DNA from: Lachnospiraceae bacterium
Lineage (GTDB): Bacteria; Bacillota; Clostridia; Lachnospirales; Lachnospiraceae
Direction of reading: 5' to 3'
DNA length: 20,174 bases
NCBI GenBank assembly: GCA_009774375.1
Contig: VSNO01000017.1
Location: forward strand, 1 to 20,174
Both the position numbers and the translations under genes were made by a program. How positions within the stretch are numbered: position 1 is the stretch's first letter; each line of letters opens with the position of its first letter. The notes beneath the pieces are model-generated. The model was given only the letters and a program-made list of their open reading frames with translations. It did not search any database and was not told the origin of the DNA. Positions 14,074-20,174 of this stretch are shown here, one piece after another.

Positions 14074-14162
14074 CGTTATTGAGAGAGCGAATAGCGAGTC
14101 GAACTCGCATACGATGTAAGCGATATTATTTTGTGCAGATGCTTCACACCACACTTTTATAG

Positions 14163-14191
14163 ATTATACTACACATCTGTTAAATTGAAAA
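14163..14191 (-). promoter_or_regulatory. promoter of murI
   Basis: The minus strand has TTTTCA (14191-14186), 17 bases, then a perfect TATAAT (14168-14163). The -35 overlaps one arm of a 9-bp inverted repeat (14187-14218). Confidence 0.65.
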
Positions 14192-14218
14192 GTAATTTTT
14201 ACACTTTCTTTACTTTTC
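14187..14218. promoter_or_regulatory. inverted repeat over the murI -35 region
   Basis: GAAAAGTAA (14187-14195) and TTACTTTTC (14210-14218) form a perfect 9-bp inverted repeat with a 14-base centre. One arm covers the murI -35 hexamer. It could be an operator for a dimeric regulator or a weak AT-rich terminator for the amidohydrolase transcript, and sequence alone does not decide. Confidence 0.4.
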
Positions 14219-14275
14219 ATCATTTTCACTATATTTTGTTCCTGCGCACATACAAATTTATACAAAACGTTCGGT

Positions 14276-15463
14276 TCAAAGGCTTTGATCCGCCTCTTCC
14301 CTCCTGTAGACAATCTTCCCATCGATGATCGTCATCAGCGTATTGGTAAACACCTCCATCGGATTTCCGTCAAAGACAGCGATGTCAGCGTCCTTACCCG
14401 GCTCTATGCTGCCGATCCGGTCCGACACGCCGCAGATCCTGGCGGCATTGATCGTCATCGCCCGGAATCCATCCTCCATCGACAACCCATGCTTGACGCT
14501 CAGACCCACACACAGCGGCAGCGACTCGATCAGCGACACCGGATGATCCGTCGTCACAGATACTGTCACGCCCGCCCTGGCGAGAATACCGGCTGTCTTA
14601 AACGCCGCATTCTGCACTTCGATCTTGTTGCGCGTGGCCAGATCCGGCCCCACGATCGCCGGAAAACCGGATTCGAGGATCTCCTCCGCGATCAGGTGTC
14701 CCTCGCTGCAGTGATCGAGCGTCATGTTCAGATCGAACTCCTTCGCTATGCGGATCGCGGTAAAAATGTCGTCCACGCGGTGCACATGCGCCTTCAGCGG
14801 GATCTTTTTCTCAAACACGGGGCGCCACGCCTCATAGTGGAGATTCTGATCCGCATTGTCCTGATCCCTCTTTTCCAGATATTGGCGCGCATTGACCAGC
14901 TCCTCACGGAGCATCCCGGCTATCGCCATGCGCGTAACGGGAGACGTATTCATCCCTGCATAATTTACCTTGGGATTTTCACCAAAGGCAACTTTCATGG
15001 CAGATGGAAATCTTAAGATCAGATCGTCGATCCGCCTCCCGCTCGTCTTCACAACGGCAAACTGGCCTCCGACAACGTTTGCGCTGCCGGGACCAATGTT
15101 TGCGGAGGTAATGCCCGCTCTCACCGCATCAGCAAATGCTGCATCCATCGTATTGATCGCATCGATCGCGCGGAGCATCGGGGTGACGGGATGAACTGTC
15201 TCATTGCAGTCATCACCCTCCTGCCCCTTCTTCTCCTCGGTGATGCCCATATGACAGTGCGCCTCGATCAGACCCGGCATTACCAGATGATGGTTCACAT
15301 CTATTTTCATGCAGTCCGCAGACTGAGGAAGCTCGATCCTGGGAGATACCTCCAGGATCTTCCCATCCTGGATCAGTATGCTTCCCTCAAAGATATCTGT
15401 GTGATACCGTTCGCAGATCTTGTCACTCATACTGCGGATTGCCGCATTTTCCAATAAAAGCAT
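14276..15463 (-). CDS. amidohydrolase family protein (imidazolonepropionase-like)
   Basis: About 395 residues. A metal-dependent TIM-barrel hydrolase with HxH at His69/His71 (EAHCHMG), HVH at 226-228, His251 in LDHCSEGH, and the catalytic Asp306 in TTDHP. The C-terminal block GSIEPGKDADIAVFDGNP rebuilds the small beta domain typical of the family. Relatives hydrolyse cyclic amides or dipeptides, and the substrate here is unknown. The start is uncertain. The ATG at 15463 opens the usual MLLLENAAIRS beginning, but AGGA is too close and GGGAAGGG is about 15 bases away. The frame continues upstream into spoIIQ. It lies 25 bases after spoIIQ and is probably read from the same transcript, although it has no obvious sporulation role. 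Confidence 0.85.
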   Translation of the reverse strand: MLLLENAAIRSMSDKICERYHTDIFEGSILIQDGKILEVSPRIELPQSADCMKIDVNHHLVMPGLIEAHCHMGITEEKKGQEGDDCNETVHPVTPMLRAIDAINTMDAAFADAVRAGITSANIGPGSANVVGGQFAVVKTSGRRIDDLILRFPSAMKVAFGENPKVNYAGMNTSPVTRMAIAGMLREELVNARQYLEKRDQDNADQNLHYEAWRPVFEKKIPLKAHVHRVDDIFTAIRIAKEFDLNMTLDHCSEGHLIAEEILESGFPAIVGPDLATRNKIEVQNAAFKTAGILARAGVTVSVTTDHPVSLIESLPLCVGLSVKHGLSMEDGFRAMTINAARICGVSDRIGSIEPGKDADIAVFDGNPMEVFTNTLMTIIDGKIVYRREEADQSL

Positions 15464-15488
15464 TCCTGTAAGACCATGCCCTTCCCAT

Positions 15489-16394
15489 TTATTGATCCTC
15501 GCCAGCTGGTCTGCGCAAAGGATCGACCGGTTCTCCGTCCTTCGTAAGCTTATAATAAATATTCGTTCCCTCCTCGGTGAAGTAGATCGTCGGCTTTGCA
15601 ACCTTTCCGACGATATCGCCCGCCGAAACTTTATCCCCCGGATTCAAAGTGATATCTTCGAGCTGTCCATAGGTAAGCATATATCCGTTCCCGAGATCAA
15701 ATCGGATCGTGTTTCCAGTCTGCGAGTCGTAGTATACATCCGATACGATGCCGTCTGCCGCCGCGGTGATATCCTGTCCCTCGCTGGCCGCTACAACCAG
15801 TGCCGGATTGTAACGGTACTGCTGCATCGTGGAATGGTACACGGCCTTGTCCATGCTGTAATCCAGCAGAACATCACCGATGATCGGCAGTGCCAGCGAA
15901 TCCTCCTCCGAGAAATTCAGCGGCGTCTCCGCTATGATCTCCTGTTCCTGCCCCTGTTCCTGACCTTCCATAAACACTGCTGCCTTGTCTGTGCCCGCCG
16001 CTGTCGTGTTATCCTGCAGGGTATTTTCTACCTGCCCGGAATTTGCCTCTGTAAATGACGGATCGACATCCATGTCATTGTTGTCGCTCAGGTCATAGAT
16101 ATCCGGATCGATAAACCTGCTGTCCCTCTGTGTCTTCCTGTTCGCCTCGATATCCGACTCTGCTTTTCCCGACACAAATCTGGTGTCCGGCAGACCGGTA
16201 TCGCCTTCCTCCGCCGTGATGTTTTCCTGCTCCAGCTTTGCAAAATCTATGCGGTTTTCTTCTTTTTTCTTGTCGTCCTGCGCTGACATATATACGCCTG
16301 CAAGAGTAAGTGCCGACAACACAAATACAGATGCAGCAATGATGCTGATCTTCTCCTTCTGCAAGGCAGGACGTTTGTTATTTCGTCTGTTCAT
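15489..16394 (-). CDS. spoIIQ: SpoIIQ-like protein with degenerate M23 peptidase domain
   Basis: A 301-residue protein: short cytoplasmic tail, one membrane segment (about 18-36), a long acidic, low-complexity stretch (about 40-165) and an M23/LytM-like domain (about 168-294). Catalytic sites of active M23 enzymes are missing: NPALV stands where HxGxD is expected (about 196), YGQL replaces YxHL (242-245) and IYYKL replaces LHFE (279-283). The domain is therefore probably a scaffold. In the forespore membrane SpoIIQ docks with SpoIIIAH across the intermembrane space during engulfment. The start at 16394 follows GGAGGGAAAGG, while an in-frame ATG 14 codons upstream lacks a site. The position just after spoIID is the usual clostridial order and is the main reason for the name. 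Confidence 0.8.
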   Translation of the reverse strand: MNRRNNKRPALQKEKISIIAASVFVLSALTLAGVYMSAQDDKKKEENRIDFAKLEQENITAEEGDTGLPDTRFVSGKAESDIEANRKTQRDSRFIDPDIYDLSDNNDMDVDPSFTEANSGQVENTLQDNTTAAGTDKAAVFMEGQEQGQEQEIIAETPLNFSEEDSLALPIIGDVLLDYSMDKAVYHSTMQQYRYNPALVVAASEGQDITAAADGIVSDVYYDSQTGNTIRFDLGNGYMLTYGQLEDITLNPGDKVSAGDIVGKVAKPTIYFTEEGTNIYYKLTKDGEPVDPLRRPAGEDQ

Positions 16395-16486
16395 CCTTTC
16401 CCTCCATTTCCGGCAAGCCCTTTGCCTTTTGCCCAAGGAACTTTAAGCCACAACGCACCTGCTCCTCTGCAGATCATATGGCCGTC

Positions 16487-16519
16487 TTCCCGCGAAATCG
16501 TCTGTCGCCTTCACGGGAA
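16487..16519. other. hairpin in the spoIID-spoIIQ gap
   Basis: TTCCCGCGAA (16487-16496) pairs with TTCACGGGAA (16510-16519) in a 10-bp stem with one wobble and a 13-base loop. No T tract follows in either direction, so it is not a standard terminator. It could stabilise or separate the spoIIQ message. Confidence 0.4.
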
Positions 16520-16575
16520 TCATTGCGGTTCCTATACCATAGCATTGACTCGTTAGGAGGTTTTTATTCATGGAT

Positions 16576-17274
16576 TTACTCGTAAATAGTGACTCTGAAA
16601 TCATCGTAAAAATACTTCAGGATCTCATAAAAATTCATGCCCTCGACTGCCAGCTCATACGCATAATTCAGTGAAAAACCAACGCCGCCTCCCGGCTCTG
16701 AGACAAGCATGTCGGACGCAGTGGTGGTAAAAAAAGGAGCTGTGATCACTTTCCCATCTCTCGTAAGCACAGCTCCCTGCGTGGCGTCTATCGCCCGCTC
16801 TATTTCATTTAATCTGATCGATCTGCTGTCATCTGACAGCACCTTGTTCGCGGCGTCTGCCTGTATGATATCGTGAAAACCGACCTCGCCAAACTGCATG
16901 CGGCCAAACTCCAGGACATCCGGATGCTGTTCGGCCTCCCACGCGTACACGATATTGCTGCGGCAGACGATGGAAAGCGCTTTGAGGTACTCCTGCTCAG
17001 GATCCCACACTTCGTCCATCCTGACGATATAATCCTCGGAGCCGCTGAATATGGCGTCCGCCGGGATCACTCGGTACATCATCAGACCAGTCAGGCTTTC
17101 CGGTCTATAATAAAATACACCGACATCCTCCGCGACAGCAATCTTAAAACTGTAATCTATGACACTCGTGTCCTCTTCTTCCTGTTTCCACATGCGTTTA
17201 TCCGGCTTGATCAGGATGCTCCCGACCAATGGCAGGCACACGATAAAGACCACGATCCTGGTCAGTTTTCTCAC
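16576..17274 (-). CDS. spoIID: short, divergent SpoIID-like protein
   Basis: A 232-residue protein with an N-terminal membrane segment (about 5-22) and a SpoIID/LytB domain. In sporulation SpoIID is a lytic transglycosylase that cuts glycan strands for engulfment, with SpoIIM and SpoIIP. Family features are YLKALSIVCRSNIVY (about 96-110, the helix after the catalytic Glu, here Glu95), AIDATQGAVLTRDGKVITAPFF (split by position about 161-182) and a C-terminal GGGVGFSLNYA in place of the usual HGVGMSQYGA. Loss of that His and the short length make activity uncertain. GTG at 17274 is chosen because AGGTGA lies about 8 bases before it and it gives the expected (M)RKL beginning. An ATG 8 codons upstream has no site. 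spoIIQ follows, and a sigma-E-like promoter precedes. Confidence 0.78.
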   Translation of the reverse strand: MRKLTRIVVFIVCLPLVGSILIKPDKRMWKQEEEDTSVIDYSFKIAVAEDVGVFYYRPESLTGLMMYRVIPADAIFSGSEDYIVRMDEVWDPEQEYLKALSIVCRSNIVYAWEAEQHPDVLEFGRMQFGEVGFHDIIQADAANKVLSDDSRSIRLNEIERAIDATQGAVLTRDGKVITAPFFTTTASDMLVSEPGGGVGFSLNYAYELAVEGMNFYEILKYFYDDFRVTIYE

Positions 17275-17310
17275 GGGCGGTTCACCTGCCCCGCGCATAT
17301 AATCACTTAT

Positions 17311-17338
17311 AATCTATGCATTTTGCCGTCTTTTATTC
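17311..17338 (-). promoter_or_regulatory. sigma-E-like promoter of spoIID
   Basis: The minus strand has GAATAAA (17338-17332), 13 bases, then CATAGATT (17318-17311). This resembles the mother-cell sigma-E pattern (-35 ending in ATA, -10 CATANNNT). It would start transcription about 30 bases before the spoIID GTG, fitting the known sigma-E control of spoIID. The -35 overlaps the stop of the preceding gene. Confidence 0.5.
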
Positions 17339-18247
17339 CTTTACCATGATATCCATCGCCTGTCTCTCATTGGTGAGCGTGACCACCCTGTGCACCCCGC
17401 CGAACTCTCCGTCGAGCGTCCACGCGATGTCATCCTCCGATTCGATGACCAGTCTGCCGGACTTGAAACTGTACATATACGCAGTGTCAATGTTCTGGAT
17501 GGCAAGCGCTGCCAGGATCGAATTCAGCTCCATGGGATTTTTTGGCATCTTGATCAGCGTCACCTCAAACAGACCGTCATCAAGTGCGATCTTTCCTTTA
17601 AAAACATTGCCCGCAATGCTCTTAAACCCGCCCACGGAATAGGAATTTGTGACCATCCCGTAGATAAAATCGTCCTCGATCACCACGGTCTCGCCATTTT
17701 CCGACACACTCGTCACCTTCAGGTGATGGGATCTGATATTCTGCAGATGCCTGACACCCTCCAGAATATATGCCAGGTGCCCCAACATATTTTTCATCTC
17801 CTGAGGTGTTCCATAGGAGACCTCGGTAAACAGACCGAATGCCGCGATGTACACAAAAAAATCCTCGTTAAACCGACCCACGTCGCAGGAGAATACAGTA
17901 CCGCCCACCACCGCTTCCGCCGCTTTCTTCATGGTGGACGGAATCTTCAGACTGTTGGCAAAATCGTTGGTGCTCCCCGCCGGGATGTAGCCGATCGTCG
18001 TCCTGAAGCCGGACTGCATCATCCCTGTCACGATCTCGTCGAGCGTCCCGTCCCCGCCGCTGCACACGATCAGTTCATAGCTTTTCCTGCGCTCCCGCAC
18101 GGCACGGCACGCATCGCCCCTGCCCTGTGTGGAATACACCGTCAGCTCGTATCCATCCTTTACCAGTATGTCCACGATTTCCATCAGATGATTCCTGATC
18201 AGCGCCTTTCCAGAATGTGGATTGAATATAAACAGTGCTTTTTTCAT
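17333..18247 (-). CDS. diacylglycerol kinase family lipid kinase
   Basis: A 304-residue protein of the DagK/YegS/BmrU family, which phosphorylates diacylglycerol or related lipids for phospholipid recycling. The nucleotide-binding domain has FNPHSG (8-13), SGGDGTLDEI (63-72, the GGDGT motif) and PAGSTNDFA (89-97). The C-terminal beta domain has DDGLFEV and WTLDGEFGG (near residue 280). There is no membrane segment. GAGGG, overlapping the end of whiA, precedes the ATG by 7 bases, and only 9 bases separate it from the whiA stop, so they are co-transcribed. Whether it is the true DgkB or a relative with another lipid substrate cannot be told from sequence. Confidence 0.9.
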   Translation of the reverse strand: MKKALFIFNPHSGKALIRNHLMEIVDILVKDGYELTVYSTQGRGDACRAVRERRKSYELIVCSGGDGTLDEIVTGMMQSGFRTTIGYIPAGSTNDFANSLKIPSTMKKAAEAVVGGTVFSCDVGRFNEDFFVYIAAFGLFTEVSYGTPQEMKNMLGHLAYILEGVRHLQNIRSHHLKVTSVSENGETVVIEDDFIYGMVTNSYSVGGFKSIAGNVFKGKIALDDGLFEVTLIKMPKNPMELNSILAALAIQNIDTAYMYSFKSGRLVIESEDDIAWTLDGEFGGVHRVVTLTNERQAMDIMVKE

Positions 18248-18256
18248 GTGGATCCC

Positions 18257-19135
18257 TCACTCTCCTCTCAGCTTCTCCGCAAGCTCGCTCAGCTTTCTCA
18301 GCCTGTGGTTCACTCCCGATTTCCCCACCGCGGGAGTCAGATATCCTCCCAGCTCCTTCAGCGTGGCGTCGGGATACTCCAGGCGCAGCTCCGCTGCCTG
18401 CCGCAGATTGTCCGCCAGATTGTCAAGACCATAGTGTTCCCTGATATATTGGATATCGTCGATCTGCTTCGCCGCCGCATTGACTGTCTTTGTGATGTTC
18501 GCCGCCTCACAGTTGACCTTGCGGTTGATCGAATTGCGCATATCTTTGAGTATGCGCAGATTTTCAAGGTTCATCAGGGATATGTGTGCGCCGATGACAT
18601 TCAGGAGTTCCACGATCTCCTCGCTCTCCTTGATATACACGACCTGATACTTTTTCCGTGTCACGACTTTGGCATAGATCTCATAATATGCCAGTGTATC
18701 CACGAGCTGCCCCGCCTGCTGCGCGTCACCGCACACAAACTCCAGGTGATACCCCTTCTCCGGATTGCTCATGGAACCGGTGCTCAGAAAAGCCCCCCGC
18801 AGACAGGCACGCTTGCAGCACAGGCTCCTGATCACGAGCGGGTTCACGATACTGTCGCCCTCTCTGTATTTGATGGTCTGCAGCGTCTTTTTTATGACAT
18901 TCGTGTCCTTTTGGATCCCGCTCTCCTGTGTCAGCTGCAGTCTCTCAAGGAGCATATGGCATCTGGCTGCCACCAGAGGAGCGTCCGACGGGATCTCGAT
19001 CCTCCCTGCGCCGGACACATCCGCCCTGACCGCGCCGGAGTAGAGCAGGATCGATGCGAGCTCCGCGATCTGGCAGTGCCTGGCATCGTTTTCGAGCTTT
19101 ACAAGCTCTTCTTTTACTTCCCCTGAAAAAGACAT
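18257..19135 (-). CDS. whiA: DNA-binding protein WhiA
   Basis: A 292-residue protein, somewhat short for the family. The N-terminal half has the LAGLIDADG-endonuclease-like fold without catalytic function (the segment around CKRACLRGAFLSTGSMSN, 107-124). The C-terminal part (about 250-290) is a helix-turn-helix with YPDATLKELGGYL and VNHRLRKL. WhiA controls sporulation in Streptomyces and cell division and chromosome organisation in Bacillus. The start at 19135 follows GAGGTGG and gives the usual MSFSGEVKEEL. The frame is open 29 codons further upstream, into the rapZ gap, but without a ribosome site. It follows rapZ by 52 bases. The yvcK (mgfK) gene that separates them in many Firmicutes is absent. 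Confidence 0.93.
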   Translation of the reverse strand: MSFSGEVKEELVKLENDARHCQIAELASILLYSGAVRADVSGAGRIEIPSDAPLVAARCHMLLERLQLTQESGIQKDTNVIKKTLQTIKYREGDSIVNPLVIRSLCCKRACLRGAFLSTGSMSNPEKGYHLEFVCGDAQQAGQLVDTLAYYEIYAKVVTRKKYQVVYIKESEEIVELLNVIGAHISLMNLENLRILKDMRNSINRKVNCEAANITKTVNAAAKQIDDIQYIREHYGLDNLADNLRQAAELRLEYPDATLKELGGYLTPAVGKSGVNHRLRKLSELAEKLRGE

Positions 19136-19187
19136 ATCCCACCTCTTATTCTGCCCCGCCAATCGGCATACTGTGTATGATGCAGGT

Positions 19188-20039
19188 TTACTTTGTATCC
19201 CTGTGGCGGAGCGTGAGCCCATAATCGCCCCTGTCCTTCAGCCGCTTGTAGAGCTCCCCCGCCAGCGTCACGCTCCTGTGCTGTCCGCCTGTACACCCGA
19301 TCGCGATGACCAGCTGGTATTTTCCTTCATTAATATAGTGCGGGATCAGAAAATTGATCATATCCGTCAGCCTGTCCACAAACTCATGCGCCTCCGGAAA
19401 ACTCATGACATAGTCCTGCACTTCCCGGTCAAGCCCTGTCTTTTGTTTCAATTCATCAATATAAAACGGATTGGGCAGAAAGCGCACGTCAAACACCAGA
19501 TCCGCATCCTGTGGAATCCCGTGCTTGAATCCAAAGGACATGACATTGACCATCAGGCTGTTGTACGCCTGATTGCTGACAAAGATACGGTCAAGCTCCG
19601 CTTTTAATTCCCTTGTCAGCAGGTTTGTCGTGTCGATGACGTAGTCCGCTGCCTGCTTGATACTCGCAAGCAGCGCCCTCTCTCTCGTGATCCCGCTCAT
19701 CAGATCGCCGTCGACGGACAGTGGATGGACACGCCGCGACTCCTTGTAGCGCTTGAGCAGTATGTTGTCTGCCGCCTCGAGGAACAGGATCTCAAAGGTG
19801 TACGTCTCACGCAGGCGCGCCACGAGCTGATTGACATCCTCAAAGGACTGGTCCGCCCGGACGTCAAGCCCCAGCGCTACCTTCAGGATCCCATTGTCGG
19901 GCATTGCCAGAAGCTCCATAAACTTCTCGATCAGGGGCACCGGCATATTGTCCGCACAATAATATCCGGCATCCTCGAGCATTTTCATGGCAGTCGATTT
20001 CCCGCCTCCGCTCATTCCGGTAACAATTACAAATCTCAT
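19188..20039 (-). CDS. rapZ: RapZ/YvcJ family nucleotide-binding protein
   Basis: A 283-residue protein of normal length. The N-terminal P-loop is GMSGGGKST (8-16), ATP/GTP-binding. The conserved C-terminal domain ends with GCTGGQHRSV (248-257) near the RNA/UDP-GlcNAc-binding part of E. coli RapZ. In E. coli it controls glucosamine-6-phosphate synthase through small RNAs. In Firmicutes its role is less clear but linked to cell-wall precursor supply. GGAAAGG lies before the ATG and 15 bases separate it from the murB stop, so murB, rapZ and whiA form one unit that fits a wall-precursor theme. Confidence 0.96.
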   Translation of the reverse strand: MRFVIVTGMSGGGKSTAMKMLEDAGYYCADNMPVPLIEKFMELLAMPDNGILKVALGLDVRADQSFEDVNQLVARLRETYTFEILFLEAADNILLKRYKESRRVHPLSVDGDLMSGITRERALLASIKQAADYVIDTTNLLTRELKAELDRIFVSNQAYNSLMVNVMSFGFKHGIPQDADLVFDVRFLPNPFYIDELKQKTGLDREVQDYVMSFPEAHEFVDRLTDMINFLIPHYINEGKYQLVIAIGCTGGQHRSVTLAGELYKRLKDRGDYGLTLRHRDTK

Positions 20040-20054
20040 CCTATCAACCTTTCC

Positions 20055-20109
20055 CTAAAACCCCAGCAAAATGACTTCCGGTTCGAGTGTGACCTGCGAC
20101 GACCTCTTC
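20055..20109 (-). CDS. murB: murB, 3' end only
   Basis: The last 17 codons upstream of rapZ read KRSSQVTLEPEVILLGF and stop at 20055. The LEPEV(I)xxxG ending is typical of the C-terminus of UDP-N-acetylenolpyruvoylglucosamine reductase, and murB directly before rapZ is usual in Lachnospiraceae and relatives. The rest is missing because the contig runs into adapter sequence at 20110. The codons nearest that junction may carry sequencing errors. Confidence 0.7.
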
Positions 20110-20174
20110 CAGTCTCTTATACACATATCAGAGCCCACGAGACTCCAGAGAATCCGAGAAGGCGGGCAAGTGAG
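20110..20174. other. sequencing adapter (Illumina Nextera), not genomic
   Basis: Bases 20110-20128 match the 19-base transposase mosaic end at 17 positions, and 20129-20143 continue into the read-2 adapter (GAGCCCACGAGAC intact), with 31 of 34 matches in all. The next 31 bases sit where the index and flow-cell sequence belong but are too divergent to read. The genome sequence ends near 20109. Confidence 0.93.

Larger units (their letters stand above)
13924..14156 (-). promoter_or_regulatory. long structured 5' leader of murI
   Basis: From the predicted start near 14156 to the murI ATG the minus-strand RNA holds, in order: a hairpin GCGAGT-TCG-ACTCGC, a 10-bp terminator-like hairpin with a T-rich tail (14073-14042), motif copy 3, a perfect 16-base palindrome (14014-13999), a two-layer hairpin (13998-13943) and motif copy 2 with the ribosome site. 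No known riboswitch or T-box core is recognised. With 14157-14275, this accounts for the 352-base gap between murI and the amidohydrolase gene. Confidence 0.6.

Noticed and set aside
14079..14112. T-arm-like GCGAGT-TCG-ACTCGC resembling part of a tRNA
   Set aside because: The loop and stem lengths are wrong for a tRNA T-arm, and no acceptor stem, D-arm or anticodon arm lies around it. It is kept only as a hairpin of the murI leader.
13924..14154. 77-residue N-terminal extension of glutamate racemase
   Set aside because: The region is palindromic leader sequence, the ribosome site and family start agree on 13923, and the extension resembles no racemase.
15464..15601. Upstream extension of the amidohydrolase into spoIIQ
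   Set aside because: The extension overlaps the spoIIQ coding end in another frame, is Arg/Ser-rich and unlike the family. The ATG at 15463 fits the usual N-terminus despite a poor ribosome site.
1..20109. Insertion sequences, CRISPR arrays, rRNA or complete tRNA genes
   Set aside because: No transposase, spaced direct-repeat array or RNA gene signature was seen on either strand.

Overview
The window looks like chromosome from a spore-forming gut-type Clostridium relative, most likely Lachnospiraceae. This rests on the protein families (reverse rubrerythrin, secreted DUF5722-like proteins, a divergent SpoIID/SpoIIQ pair, the murB-rapZ-whiA order), strong AGGAGG-type ribosome sites, sigma-A promoters, and moderate GC in genes with AT-rich spacers. 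The genus cannot be fixed by eye.

Left part (1-1572): a gene running off the left edge on the minus strand has its promoter, leader and start codon here. Divergent from it is an oxidative-stress block: a PerR-type Fur-family regulator, a reverse rubrerythrin and a rubredoxin. Its promoter has perfect consensus hexamers and overlaps a PerR/Fur-box-like operator. A perfect two-way terminator closes the block.

Secreted and surface block (1606-10505, all minus strand): a methyltransferase of unknown target, a large membrane-anchored protein ending in a C39-like domain that seems to lack its histidine, and two secreted TIM-barrel-like paralogs (DUF5722-like) with a glycosidase-like pair of glutamates. 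The first two overlap by 4 bases and the third follows after 12. The second paralog also has its own promoter and terminator. Next to them is an independently transcribed, membrane-anchored transglutaminase-like protein with an upstream overlapping small ORF.

Regulator and ABC block (10633-13107, plus strand): a YtrA-type GntR repressor, an ABC ATPase with an unusual N-terminal extension of about 145 residues built partly from a 30-bp tandem repeat, and an ABC-2 type permease. A perfect hairpin shared with murI closes the block.

Cell-wall and sporulation block (13102-20109, minus strand), in transcription order: murB (3' end only), rapZ, whiA, a diacylglycerol-kinase-family protein, spoIID (sigma-E-like promoter), spoIIQ (degenerate M23 domain), an amidohydrolase, then murI behind a long structured leader. 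The most unusual signal is a 23-base motif seen three times. Two copies sit directly before a start codon and include its ribosome site (murI and the left-edge gene). The third lies earlier in the murI leader.

The last 65 bases (20110-20174) are not genomic: they match the Illumina Nextera mosaic end and read-2 adapter with a few errors, so the contig ends in adapter sequence inside murB.
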